Below are positions 12,400 through 23,520 of a stretch of 64,000 nucleotides of DNA, one piece after another. Below the pieces are notes generated by a model that saw only the letters and a program-made list of their open reading frames with translations, was not told the origin of the DNA and did not search any database. Both the position numbers and the translations under genes were made by a program. How positions within the stretch are numbered: the stretch's first letter is position 1; the number at the start of each line of letters is the position of its first letter. This DNA is from Lantana camara (taxonomy: Eukaryota > Streptophyta > Magnoliopsida > Lamiales > Verbenaceae), in assembly GCA_037501455.1 (NCBI GenBank), contig CM074861.1, positions 96,201,001 to 96,265,000 on the forward strand, written 5' to 3'.

Positions 12400-13553
12400 T
12401 TAAAAATTACAACAATCAACGTATATCACAATTAGCAAGTATATCATATAACAATAAGAGTCAAATAAACGATGTGTATGTATGCTCGTGCCATGAATGT
12501 TTATTGTACCTTCGATCGCAACATTCTGATCATCCTCTGCTGCTTCCTCCTCTCCATCAAGAGCATATGCACGAGCCTGAATAGCTGGCCTCTTCTTTGG
12601 ACAGGTGTCTATCCTGTGATCAGCAGAACCATACACCAAGTATCTACCCAAATACCTCCAACACTTCTCCAATAGATGGGAACCCTGACAGTGAGGGCAA
12701 CGGGCCTGAGCTGGGGTCGGTAAACTGGTGGCATTGTAGGACCAGCGTGTCGGGGCTTCTTGTTAATGAAGCCCTGCGGACAGAAAGATAGTGTAGAAAT
12801 AGTAGAAAAATGAGTAGCGGGCTTCTTGCCCGATTCAGAATCCGAACCATGCCCTGAAGAGAAGGATGGGGCCCTCAACCTCTGTCTCTGAGCCTCGACC
12901 TGAATAGCCCTCTTGGTAACTTTATCCCAAGTACTAACATTGACAGCCTGAAGTGCTCTCTGAATATCCTCTTGAAGCCCATGCAGGAAGTGACGGGCTC
13001 TGTGTGAATCAATGTCAGTGATGTGGGTAGCATAGGGAGCAAGTCTCTCGAACTCCAGAATGTAGTCCTCAACAGATCTGGATCCCTGCTTCAGCTCAGA
13101 AAACTCCTGAAGCCTGCGCTCTCGTGCACTATGAGGTATAGACTTATCGTGAAACTCATGTACGAAAGTCTCCCAAGTGAACTCCATGCCACTCCTCTTA
13201 AGTCTAGATCGAACTCCCTTGAGCCAGTTAACTGCCTGCCCCTGAATGAATCGAGCAGTACAAATAGCCTTGTCCTGAGAACTCCCTGGGCAAATCTCCC
13301 AAGTACCACTGATCTCAGCTAACCACTCCTCAGCCTTGATATCATCTCCTCCAAACCACTTAGGAGGGTTGTTGTTCCAAAACTCCCTATACACAGCTGA
13401 GATATCACCATCAACGGGTGGTGTCTGCTGCCTCTGATTCTGTTGCAACTGATTGAGAAGTGCCTGGACAATGTTCTCCGCATTCAGTGGTGGTGGCGGA
13501 GGCGGATTAGGCGTATCTGGGGAAACCTCTCGATCACGGCGTCTAGGAGTCAT
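12400..13553 (-). pseudogene. gag: Gag of G3, one frameshift before the zinc knuckle
   Basis: The ORF starts at ATG 13553 (MTPRRRDREV) with a proline-rich N-terminus and stays open for 314 codons. Residues ~60-215 form a Ty3/gypsy Gag (retrotrans_gag) domain: NNPPKWFGGDDIKAEEWL, then the helical FVHEFHDKSIPHSARERRLQEF type region and LEFERLAPYATHI. About 20 nt before the nucleocapsid motif the frame is lost. CPHCQGSHLLEKC, a CX2CX4HX4C knuckle, is at 12699-12661 in another frame that runs on to 12400. A second knuckle-like segment follows (GSADHRIDTCP) with its first cysteines missing. Gag would form virus-like particles and bind the element RNA in the cytoplasm. No protease or pol follows. 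Whether the shift abolishes function or is bypassed is unknown; a post-insertion mutation is simplest. Confidence 0.88.
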
Positions 13554-13790
13554 CCTAAAGATCTCAACAATTCCAGTACAGGTATATGCATGTCGATCAG
13601 TAAATGCTCATGTCACTTAATAAATCAAGCAAAGCACATAATACTTCACGTAATGTAAATTCGGCAAGGTGATGGAAATTCAAAGGCATAGCCTATCAAA
13701 CTGTGATGTACATGCACACATAACCAAGTTGTCCTATGCTGTACAACTTAGACAGACTCAACCCGACACTGAGCTTGGTTTAACAACCTA

Positions 13791-13805
13791 GAGCTCTGAT
13801 ACAAA
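13791..13805 (-). other. Primer binding site of G3
   Basis: On the minus strand TTTGTATCAGAGCTC lies a few bases downstream of the 5' LTR. It fits initiator tRNA-Met (TGGTATCAGAGC) with a mismatch near the 5' end. Confidence 0.75.
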
Positions 13806-13812
13806 TTAAGGA

Positions 13813-15400
13813 TATAGCACCCCAGACGGAGGATACCACATCCCCCGCACTAGGACCCAGACCCGGTCATGAAAGAGAAAGTCCATGCCCGAATCCGAAT
13901 CATAGCAAACGGGAGACCAACTCACACAATAGGCTAGGCGGATCTAACTCGACAAACTCAGAGCGCGGAAGCAATTTAAAACAATCATCAACATACAGCG
14001 GAAGTAATTAAAACAACATACAGAACAGGTGACGGGGTTCAACTAGCATAGATACCTAATCCCGAATATCAATTCATAATCCGATATAATAATCAACATA
14101 AATATCACCAATATCTAATAACAACCAAGTACTAGCTTACTAACCCCACCCGGGTTTAAGTCTAAGTAGAACATAAAAATAACCTTCAAGGGTGAAACAT
14201 AAATACATAACATAAGTAGAGCGTGCAACAATTACATCCTAACCCAACTAGACTGACAAGTATGACTCAGAAGACTCACTTCCGCCTAGCTCAAGCCAAA
14301 AGGAAACCTGCAAACTAAAAGATAAAACGAGGGGTCAGTCAACTGACCGTGTGAGGGGGCTAACGCATACCCACAATATATATATAAAGCACAACACAGA
14401 TCAAAAAGAGGGAATCATGAACCGGAGATAGGTGTTGCATACCAAAGATATTTCGAAACAACCCAAATAGATATAAGTTTAGAAACCATTTCAGAAACTC
14501 TATCTCGATTTATAATTCCCAGACAACACAGAACATATGCTCGTCGAGTACGAGCTTCCAACCTTTACTCCTCATAACAGAACAAAACAGAAATACAGAA
14601 ATAAATCCATCCTCTACTCCAATGATGGAAGAGCCACGCGTTGGCCCTAACCATCAATAATAGAAAGACTCACAAAGGGTAGCGAACCCATAAGTGCCCT
14701 TCCCGGTTGTACATCGAAGGCTCAAGATATCACGTCTCCCCTATCTCCCTGAGTCGTGCAATGATATCTCAAATGGAACTACACACACCCGACGACCTTA
14801 ACCGTCCCGGGGGCTCCTTACCCATAACTCCTCGGATCCACAACAGAACAGAACAGAACAGATACCATATATCATGGCCAACTTGCTAAAGAACTTAACA
14901 CAACTGATTTTTCCAAAATAGCTTACATATGCCTCAAAAACTGGTTTTTATATATATTTCTACGCGATGGAACTTTAAACCTCAATGACCTCCACCCACG
15001 TAGGACGCACGCAAAGGTCATAAACATATCATATCCAACACATACGTATCTATAGTAGGGTATACTCACATGCAAGGGTAGAAATCAACATGTGAAGGCC
15101 ATAGGTCGCATAACTATACACAATCCTAAACCTCACCTTGCGGAAGTAGAGTCTGAGAGTGTGAAGGGCCAAACACTCTAAACATCGGGCCCACCAGCAC
15201 CACCAAACTTTGTGACAAGACATACAGAAGCCCAGACTTAAACTCTATATGAACCAAGTAAGACGCACGGCGTATCAAGAGATGAATGATATGTAATATG
15301 GAATGAAGTGTACATATAGGTCACATATTCCACCAAATCATGTAATTAACGAAGTATTAAGGTTTAACAAAGCATTTGAAATCATATTAAAGCATATAAG
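13813..15400 (-). repeat. G3 5' LTR, first piece (left of C2)
   Basis: It begins at TATAGCACCCC, the mutated LTR terminus (TG changed to TA), and matches 8617-10210. It is cut at ATAAG (15396-15400), the target duplication of C2, and resumes at 25423. It includes putative LTR exon 2 at 15137-15207 and an acceptor TTTGCAG|GTTT at 14308/14307. Confidence 0.92.
15137..15207 (-). other. Putative LTR exon 2 (G3 right LTR)
   Basis: About 71 nt, ending at donor GCAAG|GTGAGGTTTAG. It matches 9948-10017 of the left LTR. Confidence 0.4.
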
Positions 15401-16546
15401 TGATAGGAATAGTGCCCTAAAAGCCGATTGTATATCCGCTTTGTACTTTTCCTTATTGTAATCACAGACAATCTTTGAATAAAATAACGAATTGAGGCAA
15501 CACTTCTTTATATGCTCTTGTTTGGTATGCGTTTACTTTAGCTGTGCATGTATGAGAACTCCCCTAATCCTGATGACTTTAGGACTCTACCATTTGGGTG
15601 AAATGGTTCATGAAACGAGCCCTATATCACATAAGTCATGATTAGTAAAATACTCCAAGCCGATGAGTCCTACAGACAGTGGGAGTGTCAACCTGACTCC
15701 TCTAAGGCTTGCTTGTGGGATCACGCCCTTAAGAAGGACCACCTTATTTCATGGAGGTGCAAAGTGTATAGTTGATACGTGCGTGATACATGAGGGTGCT
15801 TACTTTAATAAGTAAGTTCACTGAGGTGCCCCGTGTGAGAGCATTCCTAAATGGGAAAGGAAGTTTCCATTTCAGGAAATGGACACTTCCAGATTAGGAA
15901 ATATCTCACGAGTCATTGATGTGATTAATTGATCCTTAGACTTGAGGTTCCTTGTCACTTTATGAGTTAACTCTGTAGTCTTTGGTATAAGCTTTAAAGG
16001 GTGTCGCCTTAGACAGCTGATTCAAGGCTTATGCTGGGGCTGCACAAGTGACTCATGAAAGTGAATGAGAATCAAGAAAGGACCTACACTTGCATTTGCA
16101 AGGTGATCTCTTATTGTGTAAGTCATTCATATGCCATATGGAGTCCTTGGCCAAGGCAGTAGATCAAGACATCAAGAAAGGGTTTCTTGGATTGAGATCA
16201 AATGGATATGAAATGAACTTAGCTTTAAGACCGGATTATTAGGGTTCTGATTATTCCCTTGCCCTAGATCTTGGTTGAGAGATAGTAAGTAGGAGGATTG
16301 TATCTCACATGAATCAATGACTTAAAGGTTCTGTCGAATCCGAACATTCTAATTCAGCTAGGGGTTAAACACCTGTTGCTAGACTATGGTCGTTTAATCT
16401 GTGGACTGATTAATTAATTAGTGAATTAATTAATTAGGGTCACTGCTAATTGAATTGAGAACCTAGAGGGTCACACACAACAACTTGGTTACATGAGTTG
16501 AGGCTTTAAAATGATTAAACGAGTTAATCGGGCCAAGAGGGTTCCA

Positions 16547-16614
16547 CACGTGTGAAGTCACACGTGTGGCTCACGTGAGTGACACGTGTCACTGTGACAC
16601 GTGTCACACACGTG
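16547..16614 (+). promoter_or_regulatory. Six G-boxes in C2 5' LTR
   Basis: CACGTG occurs at 16547, 16561, 16572, 16583, 16598 and 16609, about 320 bp upstream of the TATA box. The spacing is nearly the same as in C1. The 3' LTR keeps only two of them. Confidence 0.7.
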
Positions 16615-16936
16615 TGTATATATATATATTATATATATATTAAATAATTAATTAGTTAATTATTTAATAGACTTTGGTTTAATTTTAATTAAAAAGAAAG
16701 TCTAATTTTGGAGAAAATAATCTAGTTAATTAATTAGAAAAAAATAAGTTATTTATTTTATAATAAATAAAGTATAAAATTATCCAAAAATAGTTTGGAT
16801 ATTTTTAGCTCTCTTAGAAGTTGACTTGAATTAGAATTCAAAGTCAAAGTTGGAAAATACTAGATGATCAAGTAATAGGAGAGAGGGACCAAAATCCTAG
16901 CCCATAAAGGACTAGGAATTTCGGCAACCCCCTCCC

Positions 16937-16960
16937 TATAAATAGGGGAGCTCGAGCTCC
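16937..16960 (+). promoter_or_regulatory. TATA box and adjacent palindrome in C2 5' LTR
   Basis: CTATAAATAGGGG is a textbook plant TATA context. The 14-bp palindrome that follows ends about 15 bp past the box, so transcription should start just downstream of it. The second copy is at 25025-25048 in the 3' LTR. Confidence 0.65.
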
Positions 16961-17331
16961 TTATGGAGCTAATTGACAATTCTTGGTTCATGTGTTGAAC
17001 ACCTTCCTTTCTCCAAGATTAAATTAAACCTTAGGTTAAGCCTAAACACTAACTAGAGAACTAGCATCCTTACTAGTTAGATTGTGATCAAGTTGGTGGA
17101 CTTTCTCTAGAGACTTCAAGTTAGAAGTTTGAAGATTCGAGCTTTACCAAGGAGAGGGGATCAAGCCGCGAGAAGAGCGTTCTTGGGTGGCTTGAAACGC
17201 TTCAAGAAAGAATAAAAGAAAAGTAAGTTTTCTATCTTTACGAATTTGGTTATACGATTGCGAGTTCAAGGTCCTTTTGTTGGGAAAATTTTTTAAATTC
17301 CGCTGCTTTCTGATTCGTGTTTTCCAACAAG

Positions 17332-17343
17332 TGGTATCAGAGC
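17332..17343 (+). other. Primer binding site of C2
   Basis: TGGTATCAGAGC, two bases after the 5' LTR, is complementary to the 3' end of plant initiator tRNA-Met, the usual primer of Ty1/copia elements. Confidence 0.95.
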
Positions 17344-17609
17344 CACCTCGTTAATCGTGTTTCTGATTCGTCTCAATTATTCTGAATTTGGTAGAAATTC
17401 TTAGGCTTAGATGCGAATTAGGTATTCATGAGTTCTTTTAGAAAGCCTGAAATATGAAACTGTAATTTTTCCTGAATTTCTGAAACTGTTTTCTTAAATT
17501 GTGATTTTGAAAACCGTTTTGATTGAAATATGTTTAAATCGAATTTTTAATTTTTGGATTGAACCGGGTTTTCGAGAAACCCAGAAATACGAGACGAACA
17601 CGAAAAGCA

Positions 17610-17875
17610 ACGAGCCTAGGCGTGCTAGCACGTCGCACGCCCAGGCCCGTCGCCGTCGCCCAGCTCCTCCCGCAACCGCGCGGAAGCCGTCCCGGGCGCG
17701 CCCAACCCGTCCCGCAACGGCGTGGGACGCCTGCCCAGCCCGCCTAGCCGTGCCGGGCGCTGCTGCGCGCGGCGCACGCATGATGCGCGGCCAGCGCGCG
17801 CACGCGAGCGGCAAATGCCGCGCGTCTGCGCACGCTGCTGCGCGACGGCGCCTCGCGCGGATAGGCCCCTTTCGG
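17610..17875 (+). other. GC-rich, CpG-rich island in C2 leader
   Basis: About 265 bp is strikingly rich in CG dinucleotides, flanked by strongly AT-rich sequence. Because of the bias it is open in several frames on both strands (up to 161 codons), with Ala/Arg/Pro-rich translations typical of non-coding GC-rich DNA. C3 has an analogous island at the matching leader position (56740-56786 and 59764-59905). Confidence 0.75.
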
Positions 17876-19054
17876 GCTCGCTTTCGTGTTTCGTGTTTTT
17901 CGTGGTTTCAGTCCGTAAAATCCCGATTTAATTTTATTTTAATTTTATCTTTTAAAATCAGTTTTGTTAAAATAAAATTATTTTAAAATTTTGATTAAAT
18001 TGGGATTTTTGAGAAATTAAAGCGATTTGGATTTTGGGAAAATTATGAATTTTATTTTCTGAAAATAATGAAAGAATAAAATTATTAATTTTGGAAATTA
18101 ATTGGAATTTTATTGGTTTGTTGTTTTTCGGGTTTTATTGAAAAGGCTCTTGAACAAGAATTGCATCTAAGTCGTGTTTTAAGTCATTAGGACTTGAAAC
18201 GAGAATTTTAATTTATTAGCTAAATTTAAATTCTCGCAAAAGCATGTTAGGTGATCATGGGTTTAGATCTATGTATGGTTTTAATTTATGCACATGGATG
18301 GTTTAAATTGGGGTTGGAGCCCTATAGTTGCGTTTTTCAATTGAGGTTGGAGCCTCACTTATGTGCGTACTGTTATGTGATTTATTATGTGGCTTTCTAT
18401 ATTACTGTTTTTGAGGCCGGGGTATGCCCCGTGTAATTGTCTAAGGCCAATATGAAGATTGAGCCTTATTACTTTATGTCTTTTTCTTTTTATTGTAATT
18501 TGAGAGTAGAGATAGGTGGTGTGGTTTTATTTTCATTTTGGAGACAATGCACCCATGGAGTAAGATGGACCACATTCAAGTAACAAGGAGGCCATAAGTG
18601 AAGACCCCTCAAAATGTTAGGGAGGGGAATCTCAATTGTTAAATGTAATAGAGATAGGGCTCGTATTTTGTTACCGCTTTCCCTTATGTGATTTAAACTG
18701 TTTATGTGGCATGTATGTTAGAACTTGTGATTGTGGAGTGGCTCCCACATATCACGCATAAGATAGGTAGAACCCATGATCATTACATGTTAGTATCATG
18801 CTAGGACATGTTATCTGTTTATGTGCTTGTTTGATATGCATTTAAGTGTACTTGCATTAATCAAGACTAATAAAATTGGATAACATATATGTTGGTGAGG
18901 TCGAACCGGACAACTCTCCGGTTGATTCCAAAATTCCCATTAAATATTAAGCTAATTTCGAAAAAATAGGTGTTTAATTCGAGATGCAAAATTTGAATTA
19001 AATTCCTAGCATTCCATCAATAGGTTTTAAGTTTAGTAAGTGAAGCTAGTTATT

Positions 19055-19375
19055 GTCCGCGAGTCGTGGGATACCTAGTGGAGCTTATTAGTTCTTAGTT
19101 ACCTAATTGATCATTTTAAATGGTCAATATTTCGTGGTCAATTTTAGCAAGGGCGATGTCGGCGAGTCGTGGGTCGTTCGAACTAAGTTTTGGTCATGAT
19201 CTTATGATTGATGGGTCTAGCTTAACGCCTAAGTAAATATGGATGTCGCACGAGTCGTGGGTCCATATTGAAAGATAGGTGATGCAAAAAACAATTACTA
19301 AGAATTCTAAAGGTGTTAGAATTGGTAAGTTGTACCTACCTAGGGTTCTTACTTAGAATGTCCGCGAGTCGTGGG
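19055..19375 (+). repeat. Four spaced CGAGTCGTGGG motifs in C2 leader
   Basis: Copies lie at 19055-19070, 19158-19173, 19245-19261 and 19360-19375, separated by about 103, 87 and 115 bp. The third reads CACGAGTCGTG. The core is unchanged in all four although single-base differences are scattered around it. Confidence 0.88.
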
Positions 19376-19581
19376 TTCGAGGTAAAATGCCTAGGATCTT
19401 AGTACCCATTGGGAAACGTGTTCCTCTTAGATCTTTGGGAATTCTAGATCTTTGAAAAACAGTGGGAGCTACAATAGATTAAAGACCTTATCTTTTGTAT
19501 ATCGTTATAATTTAGCATGCTCACTAGTTCTCTGTTTTACCATTTAGGTCGTAGATTCTATGATTCTCTACGTGTTTTGAA

Positions 19582-22500
19582 ATGGCAACCAAAAACCCTC
19601 TTGTATCGATCCTCGAGTCAAACAAGTTGACTGGTCCCAACTATTCTGATTGGCTGAGGAATCTAAAAATCATTTTAGATTCTGAGAAGAGAACTTATGT
19701 TCTCTTCGAAGGGGAGCCTAGTCCCGAAGGGGAGGCTCCCACTTGGGCCGAGCGGGACGCGATTCAGAAGTGGAAGGATGATAATCTCCAAGCCCGTTGC
19801 CTTATGTTGGCTAACATGTCTCCGGACTTGCAAAGGCAACATGAGGCCATGGAATTCGCTTGGGAGATTTACGACCACTTAGAGCAACTTTACCGCCCTG
19901 ATGAACGTGTTACAAGGTATAACACTTCAAAGGAATTGTTCCACTTGAGAATGAGGGAAGGTTCAAGTGTCCATGAATATGGACTCAAGTTTCTTGCCCT
20001 TACTGAGAAACTTGCTTCCATGGGCATGCCACTGAAAGATGAGCTTTCAGTGGATTTGTTGCTAGCTTCGCTCCCACCATCATTTAACCCATTTGTCCTT
20101 AACTTCAACATGAATCATGCTGGTGCTACTGTAGCTGAGCTGATTAGTCAGCTTGTGACTGCTGAAAGCACGATCAAGAAGGACAATAAGGTTTTGATGG
20201 TGAATGCTCCATCTTCCTCTTCTGGGCCTTCTAAAGGTAAGGGCAAGAAAGCCCAAAAGAAGAAGAAGAAACGCCTTAGGCCCACTGGTGGCATTTCGAA
20301 GGGGAAGGCCCAAAAGAAGAAGCGTGATCAAAAAGAGGATGTTTGCTTCCATTGTGGCAAAGCGGGACATTGGAGGAGAAACTGCCCAGAGTACAAGGCT
20401 ACTCTAAAGAAAGGTATCTTTCTCGTTGAAGTAAATCTTTCTATTAATTCTAGTTCTTGGGTACTTGATACCGGTTGTGGAACTCATATCTGTAATGATG
20501 TACAGATGCTAAGTGAGGTCCAACAACTCAAAGAAGGAGAATGTGTCTTGAAGATCGGCGATGGCTCAAACGTTGAAGCTCGAGCTTTAGGCACAATTAG
20601 ATTAGATTTAGATAGTTTTGAGTTAGTATTAAACAAAGTCCTTTATGTACCGAGCATTATTCGTAATATAATTTCAGTTCCAATATTAGATTGTGAAGGT
20701 TATGAAACTTATATTAAGAATGGTAAATACTTTATCAAACGGAACAACTCTTCCGTTCATATCGGTACTCTAAGTAATGGACTTTACCTAACTCAAAATA
20801 TCAATATTATGAATATACAACGAGAAACAAAGCGTAAGAGAGATGACAAAGTTTCAGCTCCCTTATGGCACGCTAGATTAGGACACATTTCCAAGAACAG
20901 AATTAGCAAGATAAACACTTTAGGATCATTCTCTGAAAATGATCTCAAAGAGTTGACTTCTTGCGAATCCTGTCTCAAAGGAAAGATGTCCAAAGTTCCT
21001 TTTAAAGGAACTGTGGAACGTGCCACTGAGGTTTTGGATTTGATCCATACTGATGTTTGTGGACCGCTTAGTGTAAGCACTAGAAACAATCATCAGTACT
21101 TCATAACCTTTACTGATGACTTTAGTCGGTATGGTTATGTATACTTAATGAAGTATAAATCTGAAGCTTTTGAGAAATTCTTAGAATTTCAAAAGGAGGT
21201 TGAGAACCAAACTGGTCACAAGATCAAAGCACTTCGATCTGATCGAGGAGGCGAGTATCTTAGTGAAGAATTCCTTAATCATCTCAAAGATAATGGGATT
21301 ATCTCTCAGTGGACTCCTCCGGGAACTCCTCAACTTAATGGAGTTTCTGAGAGAAGGAATTGAACCCTACTTGATATGGTTCGTTCCATGATGAGTTTCA
21401 CTGACTTACCACCTTCTTTCTGGGGTTATGCCCTAGAAAGTGCAGCAAAGATTCTGAATCTAGTTCCCTCTAAGTCAGTCCCCAAGACGCCCTATGAAAT
21501 GTGGCATGGTAAAATCCCTAGTTATTCTTACTTAAGAATTTGGGGTTGTCCTGCTTACGTGAAGAGGACAGTGGGAGATAAGTTAGAATCTTGTTCTAAC
21601 TTATGCTACTTTGTAGGTTATCCTAAGGAATCCATAGGATACTACTTCTATGATCAAAGTGAGCAAAAGGTGTTTGTTTCTAGAAATGCCACTTTTCTTG
21701 AGGAACCGTTCCTTAAAGAAAAGAAAGGCAAGATCATAGAATTAGAAGAAGTACAAAGTGACCCCACACCACCCACTGAAGAGACGTCCCACTCTGATCA
21801 ACCACAACCAATCACGAATTTCGATACACATGAAAATCCTCCTCTAAGGCGTTCTGAACGCACTCCTAGACAGCCGAAGAGATGGTATGGATTCTTCCAT
21901 GAAATCTCTCAAAAGGATAATGATCCTTTAACATATGAGGAGGCACTTTCAGATTCTGACTCTGAACAGTGGATAGAAGCCATGAAATCCGAAATGGATT
22001 CCATGAACTCCAACCAAGTTTGGACCTTGGTAGATTTGCCTGATGGGGTCAAACCCATAGGTTGCAAATGGATCTTTAAGAGAAAGCTTGGAGTTGATGG
22101 AAGCATTGCAGCCTACAAGGCAAGATTGGTTGCAAAAGGATTCACTCAAAGACCCGGCGTAGACTTTGACGAAACCTTTTCACCAGTTGCAATGCAAAAG
22201 TCCATTCGAATCATGCTTGCCATTACTGCATATTATGACTATGAGATATGGAAAATGGATGTGAAAACTGCCTTTCTCAATGGTGACATTGATAAAGACA
22301 TTTATATGGAGCAACCCATAGGTTTCACATTCAGTGGGAGTGAGCAAAAGGTTTGCAAACTCCAAAGATCAATCTATGGATTGAAACAGGCTTCTAGGAA
22401 TTGGAACATTCGATTTGATGAATCGGTCAAAGCGTTTGGCTTCATCCAAATTACGAATGAATCATGTGTGTATAGAAAGGAATTGGAGACCTCAGTGCAA

Positions 22501-23487
22501 TTCTTAGTACTTTATGTTGATGACATCCTTCTTATTGGGAATTCGAAGGATGACATGAAAGTGACTAAGTTATAGTTATCGAACCAATTCGAGATGAAAG
22601 ATCTTGGTGATGCGTCCTATATCCTTGGAATTAAAATCTATAGAGATAGATCTAGAAGGTTAATAGGACTATCACAATCGATGTACATTGACAAAGTATT
22701 GAAGAGATTCAATATGGAGTCAGCAAAGGTTAAGAACCTTCCTATGAGTGTAGGAACATGTCTTTCAAAGAAGATGTGTCCTAAGACTAACCTTGAGAAG
22801 GAGAGAATGACTCATACACCTTATGCGTCATCAATAGGTAGCATAATGTATGCAATGTTATGTACTCGACCGGATGTGGCTTATGCACTTAGTGTAACGA
22901 GTCGTTTCCAATCTGACCCTGGAGATGGTCACTGGGCTGCTGTGAAGAATATTCTTAAGTACTTGAAAAGTACTAAAGATTTATTCTTAGTTTACGGAGG
23001 TCAGAAAGATCTTACTGTCGAAGGATACTGCGATGCAAGCTTTGCATCTGACTTAGATGATTTTAAGTCAATGTCAGGATACATTTTCTGCCTAAACGGC
23101 GGAGCAGTGAGTTGGAAGAGTTCCAAGCAAACTACCACTGCAGATTCGACCACTGAGGCATAATACTTAGCTGCAAATGATGTAGCTAAGGAAGGTGTTT
23201 GGATTAGAAACTTCATTCAAGAGTTGAATGTTGTTCCTAGCATGAAAGACCCCATTACTGTGTTTTGTCACAACACTGGGGCGGTTGCTCAAGCAAGAGA
23301 ACCAAGATCTCACCAACGGACCAAGCACATTATGAGGAAGTATCACCTAATCCGTGATATTATCAAAAGAGGAGATGTGCTAATTGAGAGGGTCACATCA
23401 GCAGAGAACGTGGCAGAACCACTTACTAAACCCCTTAGTCGAGAGATATTTTCCAAGGTCATCTTCAGAAGATGGGACTTAGAGTAG
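19582..23487 (+). pseudogene. gag-pol: C2 Gag-Pol polyprotein, one frame with three stops
   Basis: The start ATG begins MATKNPLVSILESNKLTG, a common copia Gag N-terminus. All parts lie in one frame, 1301 codons. Domains in order: Gag; lysine-rich linker; CCHC knuckle CFHCGKAGHWRRNC (255-268); aspartic protease DTG at 296-298; integrase zinc site (H430, H435, C461, C464); integrase triad D491, D554, E590 (exact DX35E); reverse transcriptase with D893 and YVDD (978-981); RNase H around D1151. This order, integrase before RT, defines Ty1/copia. Stops lie at codon 594 (21361-21363, four codons past the catalytic Glu), codon 998 (22573-22575, just after the RT core) and codon 1194 (23161-23163, in RNase H). 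All visible catalytic residues are kept, so the breaks look recent. Only Gag, protease and most of integrase could be translated without readthrough. Confidence 0.96.
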
Positions 23488-23507
23488 CTTTAGAATGGCT
23501 TTGACGG

Positions 23508-23520
23508 GCAAGTGGGAGAT
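23508..23520 (+). other. Polypurine tract of C2
   Basis: GGGCAAGTGGGAGAT immediately precedes the 3' LTR. The same tract precedes the C1 3' LTR and, inverted, borders the C3 3' LTR. Confidence 0.85.

Larger units (their letters stand above)
15401..17329 (+). repeat. C2 5' LTR (1929 bp)
   Basis: It starts TGATAGGAATAG (one change from TGTTAGG in the 3' copy) and ends TTTTCCAACA. It contains six G-boxes (16547-16614), a TATAAATA box at 16937-16944 and directly after it the perfect palindrome GGAGCTCGAGCTCC (16947-16960). It lacks about 19 bp of a TTAATTAATT-type duplication that is present in the 3' LTR near 24805. Confidence 0.96.
17344..19581 (+). other. C2 long untranslated leader
   Basis: A 2.2 kb stretch without a convincing gene between PBS and gag. 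It holds a GC-rich island (17610-17875), then AT-rich sequence nearly identical to 1-1225 of C1, then four CGAGTCGTGGG motifs. ORFs such as 17501-17986, 17494-17814 and 18251-18436 lack any recognisable domain. Confidence 0.8.

Noticed and set aside
12609..13322. Plus-strand ORFs 12472-12791 and 13023-13322
   Set aside because: They are shadows of G3 gag, which has the recognisable Gag domain on the minus strand.
17332..17343. tRNA-like match as a tRNA gene
   Set aside because: Only the 12-base tRNA 3' complement is present, at the position expected for a primer binding site. No cloverleaf can be drawn.
17501..17986. 161-codon ORF, with a 106-codon ORF on the other strand, as a possible captured host gene
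   Set aside because: The GC-rich island is open in several frames at once, the translation is low-complexity Ala/Arg/Pro, and no domain is seen.
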